Assembly: GCA_045106335.1 (NCBI GenBank)
Contig: JBGCEM010000155.1
Location: 1 to 39,747 of the forward strand
Direction: 5' to 3'
Length of the DNA stretch: 39,747 bases
Origin: Aliishimia sp045106335
Lineage (GTDB): Bacteria; Pseudomonadota; Alphaproteobacteria; Rhodobacterales; Rhodobacteraceae
The translations under genes and the position numbers were made by a program. This document shows, one piece after another, positions 17,270-24,625 of the stretch. Within the stretch, counting starts at the first letter, position 1. Every line of letters starts with the position of its first letter. The notes under the pieces are model-generated. The model ran no database searches. It was not told the origin of the DNA and saw only the letters and a list, made by a program, of their open reading frames with translations.

Positions 17270-18582
17270 AGGGGTCTGATTTTCAACTGTGTGATGCGGT
17301 TGCCAATGCGGCCACTGACCTGAAAGCGGAAGCGGTGAAAGCTGAAGACTTGGCCGACTGTTGGGATCATTTGCGCTTCGTGAATGACCAGACCGGCGAT
17401 GGTGTTGGCTTCCTCATCCGGCAGGTTCCAATCTTTGGCGCGGTTCAGATCGCGGATCGTCATCGCGCCGTCCACCACAAACGCGCCATCGGCGTCCTGT
17501 TCAATCACCTGATCCGCATCATCAGGGTCAAATTCATCGGCGATTTCGCCCACGATTTCTTCCAGGATGTCTTCCAGCGTGATCAGCCCTTGCAGCGAGC
17601 CATATTCATCCACAACAAGCGCGAAATGCGCCCGCATACGCAGGAACTGACGCATTTGTTCATCCAGCGTGGTGGTTTCGGGAATGAAATAGGGGTCTTT
17701 GGCCACATCGATGATTTCGAAATCCGCCAGTTTAGACGCATCACCTTCGGGTCCACCAATGCGGGCATACATCGCGCGCAGTAAGTCTTTGGCGTGGATC
17801 ACTCCGATGATATTTTCCGGCTCATCGCGGTAGACGGGTAGGCGGGTGTGGTTAGAATGCAGGCATTGTTGCAAAATCGCCGCAGGCTCGTCCGCGCCGT
17901 TGATCATCTCGATCCCCGATCGATGCAACATGATTTCCTCGACCGTGCGGTCTGCCAGATCCAAAGCGCCCAAGATCCGGTCGCGGTCTTCTTTTTCCAC
18001 AACCCCTTCGGAATGGCCCAGTTGTAGCGCGCCTGCGATTTCTTCACGCACCGCCATGATATGCCCGTCAGGATCCGTTTGGATGCCAATCAATTGCAGG
18101 ATTGAGCGCACAAACAGCCGTACCGCGCCCACGATCGGAGCCAGTAAGCGCACAACGACCGAAATCGGACCCGAGGCCAGGGCCGCCGCGCGTTCGGAAT
18201 TGGTGATTGCATAGGTTTTGGGCAGCACTTCGGCAAAGACCAAAATCAGCGCTGTCATTGTTGCCGTCGCCACCGCCAGCGCCAACCCATTGGCGCCTAA
18301 AGCACGCGTCATCATGGACGTGGCCAGCGATGTGGCTAAGATATTGACCAAATTGTTGCCCAGCAGAACTGAACCGATCAACCGTTCGCTGTCTTCTGTA
18401 ATGTCCAACGCACGTTTCGCGCCCTTGTCGCCCTTATCGGCCTGGGATCGCAACTTGCCCCGTGAGGCCGCCGTTAGCGCCGTTTCAGAGCCAGAAAAGA
18501 AGCCCGAACAGACCAGCAGCAGCAAAATAACAGCAGCCGTCGACCAAAACGCGGCATCAAAGGCGGTAGTGGTGGGATCCAT
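17266..18582 (-). CDS. CNNM/CorC-type membrane protein with CBS pair (hemolysin family)
   Basis: This 438-aa protein has the DUF21/CNNM layout. Hydrophobic segments lie at about 10-30, 65-90, 100-125 and 140-165, with the family motif FFSGSETALTA at 28-38. CBS domain 1 is at about 212-272, CBS domain 2 at about 295-350 (ALVVDEYGSLQGLITLEDIL), and a CorC/HlyC C-terminal domain spans 358-438. Related proteins are implicated in Mg2+/Co2+ efflux or resistance and CBS-nucleotide sensing. The older label hemolysin is historical. ATG at 18582 is chosen (AAAGG 10 bases upstream) over a start 15 codons earlier. It is the first gene of a pair with the EamA exporter and follows xerD in the same direction. 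Confidence 0.9.
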   Translation of the reverse strand: MDPTTTAFDAAFWSTAAVILLLLVCSGFFSGSETALTAASRGKLRSQADKGDKGAKRALDITEDSERLIGSVLLGNNLVNILATSLATSMMTRALGANGLALAVATATMTALILVFAEVLPKTYAITNSERAAALASGPISVVVRLLAPIVGAVRLFVRSILQLIGIQTDPDGHIMAVREEIAGALQLGHSEGVVEKEDRDRILGALDLADRTVEEIMLHRSGIEMINGADEPAAILQQCLHSNHTRLPVYRDEPENIIGVIHAKDLLRAMYARIGGPEGDASKLADFEIIDVAKDPYFIPETTTLDEQMRQFLRMRAHFALVVDEYGSLQGLITLEDILEEIVGEIADEFDPDDADQVIEQDADGAFVVDGAMTIRDLNRAKDWNLPDEEANTIAGLVIHEAQMIPTVGQVFSFHRFRFQVSGRIGNRITQLKIRPL

Positions 18583-18683
18583 GGGCAAAATACCTTTCGC
18601 GCCTAAGTTATGGGGTGGCAGTGGCACTGGTTCAAGGCAAAGCCAAGAAAATACGACCCGTAAGGCGCAGTTTGTCGCGGGCT

Positions 18684-18726
18684 GGGCGGTTTGGGGGCGG
18701 GGCGGTTTAGGGACGGGGCAGTTTAG
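18684..18726. repeat. 16-bp tandem repeat (2.7 copies) at the xerD 3' end
   Basis: Copies are GGGCGGTTTGGGGGCG (18684-18699), GGGCGGTTTAGGGACG (18700-18715) and a partial GGGCAGTTTAG (18716-18726). The third copy contains the xerD stop codon. The unit is G-rich on the plus strand. It probably arose by slippage, and no function is evident. Confidence 0.8.
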
Positions 18727-19694
18727 TCGGTGTCGTCCCGGCCCAGATCCGAGGCAGGCATGCGCGGCGCGTCCTTCGCCAATGGATGGTGATCCAGCAC
18801 CAATTGGCTTAGGCGATCTTGAAGGACATGGGTGTAAATCTCGGTCGTGGCGACATCCGCATGGCCCAGCAAAGTTTGGATCGCGCGCAGATCCGCGCCG
18901 CCCTCTAGCAAATGGGTGGCGAACGCGTGGCGCAGCGTGTGCGGTGTGACTTTGGCAGGGGACACACCGCCTGCAACAGCCAATTCCTTGATCAACCCAT
19001 AGAAGCGATGCCGCGTCAGATGCCCACCTACGCCGCGCGAAGCGAACAGGTATTTTGAGGCCGCTTTACCATTTTTGCGCGCCAATTCTTCGTCACGGTC
19101 ACGTTGCTTAAGCCACTCGGCCAGGGCATCGCGCGCGTCCGGCGACAGAGGCACCATGCGTTCTTTGCCGCCCTTGCCCAACACCAACAGCATACGCGGA
19201 TCGCCCCGCGCCGAGGCCAGCGGCAGGGACACCAGTTCGCTGACCCGCATGCCTGTGGCGTACAGCAGCTCCATCAAACAGGTGTTGCGCATTTTATCCG
19301 CAGGCGAGCGGCCCACATGGCGTGCAGCGTCCAGCAGGCGGTCGACCTCGTCATGGGTCAGTGTTTTGGGCAGGCGCTTGTCGCGCCCGGGGCCAGTGAT
19401 TTGAATAGCTGGATTGTCGCTGCGCCAGCCTTCTTCAAAGGCAAAACGATAGATCTGTTTGATCGCGGACAGCCGTCGCGCGCGGGTGGATTTGGCCAGA
19501 CCTTGCGTTTCACAATGCACTAAGAAATCTTCGACATCATCCCGGCTGGCCTTGGCAAAGTCTTGATCTTTGTCTGCTAACCACTCTGAAAAGATCAACA
19601 AATCGCGCCCATAGGCTTCTTGCGTGTTGCCAGCCGCCCCGCGTTCGGCTGCTTGGGCTTCCAAAAACGCCGAGATCCAGCGATGCATGTTCAT
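18723..19694 (-). CDS. xerD: Site-specific tyrosine recombinase XerD
   Basis: This 323-aa tyrosine recombinase resolves chromosome dimers at dif together with XerC and FtsK. An N-terminal SAM-like core-binding domain spans about 4-95. The catalytic domain shows Arg150 (ATGMRVSEL), Lys174 (GKGGKER), His252 and Arg255 (HTLRHAFATHLL), His278 (LLGHADVATT) and the nucleophile Tyr287 (EIYTHV). The last ~15 residues form an acidic tail that includes part of a 16-bp tandem repeat. GGGGA lies 5 bases before the ATG. It begins two bases after the stop of the upstream secreted-protein gene, so it is the third gene of that unit. XerD is preferred over XerC from context and sequence feel rather than alignment. 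Confidence 0.9.
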   Translation of the reverse strand: MNMHRWISAFLEAQAAERGAAGNTQEAYGRDLLIFSEWLADKDQDFAKASRDDVEDFLVHCETQGLAKSTRARRLSAIKQIYRFAFEEGWRSDNPAIQITGPGRDKRLPKTLTHDEVDRLLDAARHVGRSPADKMRNTCLMELLYATGMRVSELVSLPLASARGDPRMLLVLGKGGKERMVPLSPDARDALAEWLKQRDRDEELARKNGKAASKYLFASRGVGGHLTRHRFYGLIKELAVAGGVSPAKVTPHTLRHAFATHLLEGGADLRAIQTLLGHADVATTEIYTHVLQDRLSQLVLDHHPLAKDAPRMPASDLGRDDTD

Positions 19695-19696
19695 AT

Positions 19697-21271
19697 TTAT
19701 CCCCGATCCAGCAAGATAAGGGCCTGCAACCCCGCCCGCCGCGCGGCGTCCTCAAGCCCCAATGCGCGCAAATCCGTCAAGGCTTGCGAAAGTGCAGCAA
19801 CATCGCCGCGCCCGGCCGCTGACAGACGCGCTAAGACTTTAAGAACGGCCATTCCTGTTTGACCTGGCGTGAGCCCAATCAGATCTTGCGACACCTTTGC
19901 AGAGGCGGACAATGCGCCGGCAACCGCACGGGCCATATCTGTACTTGCCAGCGTGATGTCGGGCTGACCCGCAGCCAGTGTCGTCAGAAACAGCGCAGAT
20001 TGATCTGTGGCGTCGCGTGGCAATGCCGCTTCATAGCGCTGCGATAACAGCTGCATCCGAAATGCGATGTTTGCCGCACTTGGGCCCAAAGGACGCTCGG
20101 TCAGCGCGTCTGCAAATAGATCAGAAAAAACCACCTCAAGTCCTGCCGCCTGCATGCTGCGCCACAAGGCGGGAAGCGCTGTGTCAAGATCTTTGGCCCC
20201 CGGCATGCGCAGAGCCCGTTCAAAGACTTGGACCGCTTGGACACGATCCCAAATGCCCCCGGATGCGGCGGGTTTGCGATCTGTGTAAAGTCCAAGTAGT
20301 TGATTTGAGGACATAACCCCAGCGCGCGCCAGTCGTTCTGCGGCCTCAAGCTGTGCCTTCCACCCGGCCTCACCCGACAGATCGGTATGGGCAAAAGCCA
20401 GGGGTAAACGTTGCGTGGACAGGCGCGCACCTGCTGCCTCAAACAGCCGAAAGGTCAGTGCAGATGGGCGCACACCCGCGCGGGGCAGGGGGGTGTCTTC
20501 GAACAAATCGGGGTCTAGAAACCGCGCCAACAATGCCTCGTCCAAGGGACTGAAATCCCCCAAAGCGGCCGTGGTTCCGAACAAAAGGGCCGCCGTGTCC
20601 ACATCGCCCAGGCGCGCGGTGCAGTAGATGCGCGTGACCGCGTTGGGCGCCAAACTGGGCTGGGATGCAGCAGCCGCGCAGGCCTGGGCTTCGGACCGGG
20701 TCAGAAGCGCAAGATCCATCCAACGTGTAAAACGTCGCGCGCCCTTGGAGGGATCCGTTTGCAATATTAACGCATGTGCTGGATCCACGGCACCGGTATC
20801 TATTAGTGCATCAATCCGCGCAAGCTGCCAGGCGATCGGATCAGAGCCCGGCGCAAGATCATCAGCCTCGGCCAATAGCACGCTTAGCAAAAGTTCTTGG
20901 CCGATTGGCAAGCGTTGGGAACGCGCAGATTTTAACGCTGAATCCAACGCCTTTGCTGTGCTGTCCCGCCATAATCCCGGTGGCAATCCTGTGATATCGA
21001 AAGGCAATAACCCTATGCGTTTGCGCGTTACCGCATCCAAAGGGGTCACTGTCACGTCTGGCGTTGTCAAATTCTGCCCCACCGGGGGCTCTTTTCGGCG
21101 CGCTTTGTCGGGCGGTTGGGCCACAGGTACAAACATGTCGGGATTTTCGTGCAACCACTCAATTGCCGACAGCGGCGTATCTTGCGCGCCCTCAGATTGC
21201 GCAAAGACAGGGCCAAAACCACCCAAACCAGCGCTTAAAAAGAGCGCGATCAAACGCGTCTTATGTGTCAT
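19697..21271 (-). CDS. Conserved hypothetical secreted helical protein
   Basis: I cannot name this 524-aa protein. It begins with a clear signal peptide (MTHKTRLIALFLSAG, then FGPVFAQS), so the product is likely periplasmic. The remainder is Ala/Leu-rich and mostly alpha-helical, with spacing that could form TPR- or Sel1-like helical hairpins, though no repeat consensus is certain. The ATG at 21271 lies inside the preceding 50-aa membrane-protein gene, 11 bases overlapping its end. This coupling plus the signal peptide decide the start over an upstream ATG at 21346, which would place 25 odd residues before the signal. It is followed two bases later by xerD. The neighbours suggest a conserved unit but not a function. 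Confidence 0.75.
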   Translation of the reverse strand: MTHKTRLIALFLSAGLGGFGPVFAQSEGAQDTPLSAIEWLHENPDMFVPVAQPPDKARRKEPPVGQNLTTPDVTVTPLDAVTRKRIGLLPFDITGLPPGLWRDSTAKALDSALKSARSQRLPIGQELLLSVLLAEADDLAPGSDPIAWQLARIDALIDTGAVDPAHALILQTDPSKGARRFTRWMDLALLTRSEAQACAAAASQPSLAPNAVTRIYCTARLGDVDTAALLFGTTAALGDFSPLDEALLARFLDPDLFEDTPLPRAGVRPSALTFRLFEAAGARLSTQRLPLAFAHTDLSGEAGWKAQLEAAERLARAGVMSSNQLLGLYTDRKPAASGGIWDRVQAVQVFERALRMPGAKDLDTALPALWRSMQAAGLEVVFSDLFADALTERPLGPSAANIAFRMQLLSQRYEAALPRDATDQSALFLTTLAAGQPDITLASTDMARAVAGALSASAKVSQDLIGLTPGQTGMAVLKVLARLSAAGRGDVAALSQALTDLRALGLEDAARRAGLQALILLDRG

Positions 21272-21413
21272 CCAAGATGACAGGCGTGCGAATTTCTGTT
21301 TGCGGGGCGGAAAAATCGACACCAAAAAACGGACCAACATATGCATAGGCCACCAAACCCAAAAACCCTATAATGCCCAAAAATATCAGTAGTTTAAAAA
21401 GTTTCCATAACAT
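21261..21413 (-). CDS. Small 50-aa single-pass membrane protein
   Basis: This short gene encodes 50 residues. It begins MLWKLFKLLIFLGIIGFLGL, continues through VAYAYVGPFFGVDF and ends with a polar tail, TEIRTPVILDDT. A basic start, one hydrophobic helix (about 6-26) and a short outside tail suggest an inner-membrane anchor with the C-terminus in the periplasm. It is co-directional with, and overlaps by 11 bases, the secreted helical-protein gene, whose start it probably couples. No close ribosome site is visible (GAGG is 14 bases from the ATG). The coherent membrane-protein composition and tight overlap argue that it is real. Its function is unknown. Confidence 0.65.
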   Translation of the reverse strand: MLWKLFKLLIFLGIIGFLGLVAYAYVGPFFGVDFSAPQTEIRTPVILDDT

Positions 21414-21492
21414 TGTATCAGGTGCTGCCTCTTTTGCTTTTTTCCCAACTTATATATGGCCTTTTGATTAAGATCACGTCATTCACGCATAT

Positions 21493-22092
21493 ATGAGCGA
21501 TTTTCACCCAAACACCGTGTCCAAAGCGTCCCTGTCGCCACAGTATAAGCTGCGCAAGACTGTCGTTCTTGTAGGCATGATGGGGGCGGGCAAGACGGCT
21601 GTGGGGCGGCTTTTGGCAGAACGCTTGCAGGTGCCGTTTCGTGACAGTGACAGCGAGATCGAAGCGGCTGCGAATATGAGTATTCCCGAGATTTTCGAAC
21701 GCGACGGCGAGGGGTTCTTTCGCAAAAAAGAGGCTTTGGTGATTGATCGACTTTTGGCGGGTGTGCCGTGCATTTTGTCCACGGGGGGGGGCGCGTTTTT
21801 GGCCCCGGGCAACCGAGCCGCGATCACTGCGCAGGGTGTGTCTGTCTGGTTGAACGCTGATTTGGATTTGTTGTGGGAACGGGTGCGCCATAAGACCACG
21901 CGCCCCTTGTTGCGCACAGATGATCCGCGCCAAACGCTGTCCGAAATTTTCCATGCGCGCCGCGACATTTACGCCTTGTCGGATCTGTCGGTGCGCGCGG
22001 ATCCCGCATTTAGCATTGAAGATATGGTCGATCAGGTGATCCAGACCGTTCTGCAACGCGCGGATGTACTTGAGGTGTCAGATGCTGCGTGA
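21493..22092 (+). CDS. aroK: Shikimate kinase
   Basis: This 199-aa enzyme phosphorylates shikimate to shikimate-3-phosphate in aromatic amino acid synthesis. The P-loop is GMMGAGKT (28-35), the shikimate-binding acidic motif is FRDSDSEIE, the GGGAF loop follows at LSTGGGAFLAP, and the lid arginines lie in the TTRPLLRTDD region. It carries about 20 extra N-terminal residues compared with the minimal family. No strong ribosome site precedes the ATG, so the true start could be a few codons later. It overlaps aroB by 11 bases, which makes a coupled shikimate-pathway pair divergent from the small membrane protein/xerD unit. Confidence 0.95.
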   Translation: MSDFHPNTVSKASLSPQYKLRKTVVLVGMMGAGKTAVGRLLAERLQVPFRDSDSEIEAAANMSIPEIFERDGEGFFRKKEALVIDRLLAGVPCILSTGGGAFLAPGNRAAITAQGVSVWLNADLDLLWERVRHKTTRPLLRTDDPRQTLSEIFHARRDIYALSDLSVRADPAFSIEDMVDQVIQTVLQRADVLEVSDAA

Positions 22093-23200
22093 AACTGTGC
22101 ATGTCCCACTGCCGGGGGACGAATATGATGTGCAAATTGGGCCGGATTTGCTGGCCGAGGCGGGGGCGTTTCTGGGCCCCTTATTGCGCCGTCCCAAAAT
22201 CTGGGTTGTGTCCGATGAGCATGTCGCGGACCTGCATCTGGACCGTTTGCGCAGCGGCGTTGCGGGGCAGGGGATTACGTTAGAAAACCTGTCTTTGCCG
22301 CGCGGTGAGGGCACGAAATCTTGGGGGTATCTGACCCAGGTGGTCGAATGGCTGTTGGCGCAAAAGGTCGAACGTGGCGATATCGTCGTGGCGTTTGGTG
22401 GCGGTGTGATCGGCGATCTGGTGGGATTTGCTGCTGCGATTTTGCGGCGAGGCGTGCGATTCGTGCAGGTGCCGACAAGTTTGTTGGCGCAGGTTGATAG
22501 CTCGGTCGGGGGTAAGACGGGTATTAATTCGGTGCATGGAAAAAACCTGATTGGCGCGTTTCATCAGCCAAGTTTGGTGCTGGCCGATACTGGTTTGCTG
22601 GGCACGCTGAGCGCGCGGGATTTTTTGGCAGGCTATGGTGAGGTCGCGAAATACGGGCTGTTGGGCGACGCGACATTCTTTGAATGGCTCGAACAGAACG
22701 GCCGCGCGATGGCGCAGGGCGATATGGCCAAGCGGGTCGAGGCGGTGCGCTGGTCGGTGCAGATGAAGGCTGACATTGTGCTGCGCGACGAAAAGGAATT
22801 GGGCGAGCGTGCCTTACTTAATCTGGGCCACACATTCGGGCATGCGCTGGAAGCGGCGACGGGGTTTTCAGACCGGTTGCTGCACGGCGAAGGTGTTGCC
22901 ATTGGCTGTGCACTGGCGTTTGAGCTGTCTGCCCGTTTGGGTCTGTGCAGCCAGGAAGCCCCCAGCCGCGTGCGCGCGCATTTGACTGAAATGGGCATGA
23001 AAACAGACATCAAAGACATCGCTGGCGTGTTGCCGAATGCGTCCGAAATGGTGGCGTTGATGGGGCAGGATAAGAAGGTCGTCGATGGGCAGCTGCGCTT
23101 TATCCTAGCGCGCGATATCGGCGAAGCATTTGTCACCAGTGATGTGCCCAGCGATGCTGTGCATGCAGTATTAGAAGACGCCCTGCGCGCGCAGGAGTAG
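22082..23200 (+). CDS. aroB: 3-Dehydroquinate synthase
   Basis: This 372-aa NAD- and Zn-dependent enzyme converts DAHP to 3-dehydroquinate, the second shikimate-pathway step. Signatures include AFGGGVIGDLVGFAA, QVPTSLLAQVDSSVGGKTG, NLIGAFHQP, GYGEVAKYG, and the metal-site segments LNLGHTFGHALE and LLHGEGVAIG. The ATG at 22082 is chosen because GAGG lies 6 bases before it; an upstream in-frame ATG at 22064 has no such site. It overlaps aroK by 11 bases. It converges on ssb with a 50-base gap containing a loose GCCCC/GGGGC dyad (23206-23235) that might serve as a weak shared terminator. Confidence 0.97.
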   Translation: MLRETVHVPLPGDEYDVQIGPDLLAEAGAFLGPLLRRPKIWVVSDEHVADLHLDRLRSGVAGQGITLENLSLPRGEGTKSWGYLTQVVEWLLAQKVERGDIVVAFGGGVIGDLVGFAAAILRRGVRFVQVPTSLLAQVDSSVGGKTGINSVHGKNLIGAFHQPSLVLADTGLLGTLSARDFLAGYGEVAKYGLLGDATFFEWLEQNGRAMAQGDMAKRVEAVRWSVQMKADIVLRDEKELGERALLNLGHTFGHALEAATGFSDRLLHGEGVAIGCALAFELSARLGLCSQEAPSRVRAHLTEMGMKTDIKDIAGVLPNASEMVALMGQDKKVVDGQLRFILARDIGEAFVTSDVPSDAVHAVLEDALRAQE

Positions 23201-23250
23201 TCTTAGCCCCCTGAGTTAAAGCGAACCCAAGGGGCAGAGAATTCAAAGGT

Positions 23251-23796
23251 TTAGAACGGGATTTCGTCGTCTAAATCGCGCGATGGGCTTGGTGCATTGC
23301 CGCCGCCTTGCCCGCCGCCTTGGTTCCCGCCATATCCGCCACCTGAGCCGCTACGATCATCATACCCCATCGACCCGCCTCGGTCGTCATAGCCCATGGA
23401 CCCGCCGCCACCGCCGCCGCCACCATATCCGCCGCCGCCTTCATTGCGCGAATCAAGCAACGTCAACTCGCCGCGATAGGGGCGCAGCACGACTTCCGTG
23501 GAATAGCGGTCTTGGCCAGATTGGTCCTGCCACTTGCGCGTCTCGATTTGCCCTTCCAAATAGACCTTGGAGCCTTTGCGCAAATATTGCTCGGCAATAC
23601 GCACCAAGGGTTCCGAGAAAATCGCCACGCGGTGCCATTCGGTGCGCTCTTTCTGCTCGCCCGAACTGCGGTCTTTCCAACGCTCAGATGTTGCCACGCT
23701 AAGGTTGCACACCTTGCCGCCGTTCTGAAAGGTACGCACATCCGGGTCATTGCCCAAATTGCCCACCAAAATGACTTTGTTCACTGATCCGGCCAT
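23251..23796 (-). CDS. ssb: Single-stranded DNA-binding protein
   Basis: This 181-aa protein has the OB-fold ssDNA-binding domain (MAGSVNKVILVGNLGNDPDV to about residue 110, with WHRVAIFSEPLVRIAEQYLR and GSKVYLEGQIETRKWQDQ). A Gly-rich flexible linker follows (about 115-170), then the acidic partner-docking tip DLDDEIPF. It coats ssDNA as a tetramer and recruits repair and replication proteins. The linker contains two direct copies of GGSMGYDDR. The ATG is preceded by AAGGA-like purines. I saw no alphaproteobacterial SOS box (GAAC-N7-GAAC) upstream, so LexA control is not supported here. Confidence 0.97.
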   Translation of the reverse strand: MAGSVNKVILVGNLGNDPDVRTFQNGGKVCNLSVATSERWKDRSSGEQKERTEWHRVAIFSEPLVRIAEQYLRKGSKVYLEGQIETRKWQDQSGQDRYSTEVVLRPYRGELTLLDSRNEGGGGYGGGGGGGGSMGYDDRGGSMGYDDRSGSGGGYGGNQGGGQGGGNAPSPSRDLDDEIPF

Positions 23797-23819
23797 AAAG
23801 AGTTTTCCTTTTGAGTGCC

Positions 23820-23846
23820 CGCATGGGGGTCATACATGCGTTTTTT
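23820..23846 (+). terminator. Hairpin plus T6, plus-strand oriented
   Basis: A 6-bp stem CGCATG (23820-23825) and CATGCG (23835-23840) encloses a 9-base loop and is followed directly by TTTTTT (23841-23846). This is the shape of an intrinsic terminator reading rightwards, away from ssb and towards the transglycosylase gene. The stem is short. No annotated plus-strand gene ends just before it, so its role is unclear. Confidence 0.35.
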
Positions 23847-24031
23847 GGGCGTGGCGGTCTGGGGCGCGAATCTGCGCCGGTTCTGGGTCGGACCCTATCA
23901 AGCGGGCCTGCGCAAATGAAGCGTACAAACAGCAATCCTTTGCGCATGCCAGTCGCAAAAGCACAAAGCGCTGGTCACAGGGGCGATTTTTCCTATATTG
24001 AAACACAAAAGACGTCTGGGGACAGTTTGAT

Positions 24032-24625
24032 ATGAAGTTACGCACGGGGTTAGTGCTGGGCCTGAGTGTTGCGCTGATCTTTGGATCGGGCGCACAGGCG
24101 GATATTTTTTCCACTAAGAACAAATCGCGCCTGTTCAAATCACAGACCAAAATTTTGGACACCCGCGCCAAAGAGCAATATAAAGCCTCGGTACGCTTGC
24201 AGCCGCCAGTTGTGAATACGCCGTCTAAATGGGACACAGGGCGCAAATATGATGGGCGCTACCGCGGGGAATACGTCACGTTGGCCCGGGCGGCGGCGCG
24301 GCGCTATGATGTGCCCGAAGATCTATTTTTGCGTCTGGTTCAACAGGAGTCCAACTGGAAACCACGCGCCCGCTCGCACAAAGGTGCGATTGGGTTGGCG
24401 CAGTTGATGCCGTTCACGGCCAAAGCGCTGGGGGTCAATCCGCATGATCCCAAACAAAACCTTGAGGGCGGCGCGAAGTATCTTAGCCAGCAATATCGCA
24501 CCTTTGGCACTTGGCGTTTGGCGCTGGCCGCCTACAATGCGGGGCCGGGCGCTGTTCAGAAATATAACGGTGTGCCCCCGTTTCGCGAAACCAAGAATTA
24601 CGTCAAGAAAATCTGGGGCCATTAA
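24032..24625 (+). CDS. Secreted lytic transglycosylase (SLT domain)
   Basis: This 197-aa protein has a signal peptide (MKLRTGLVLGLSVALIFGSG, cleavage near AQA-DI) and a C-terminal SLT/Slt70-like domain of about 110 residues. The catalytic glutamate is Glu106 in QQESNW, followed by GAIGLAQLMPFTAKALGV and LAAYNAGPGAV, all typical of the fold. It cleaves peptidoglycan glycan strands to 1,6-anhydromuropeptides in the periplasm. The short linker (24-80) is basic and Tyr-rich with no other domain. GGGGA lies 9 bases before the ATG and a TATATT-like -10 is about 45 bases upstream. It converges on and overlaps the RimK-like gene by four bases at its stop. Confidence 0.92.
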   Translation: MKLRTGLVLGLSVALIFGSGAQADIFSTKNKSRLFKSQTKILDTRAKEQYKASVRLQPPVVNTPSKWDTGRKYDGRYRGEYVTLARAAARRYDVPEDLFLRLVQQESNWKPRARSHKGAIGLAQLMPFTAKALGVNPHDPKQNLEGGAKYLSQQYRTFGTWRLALAAYNAGPGAVQKYNGVPPFRETKNYVKKIWGH

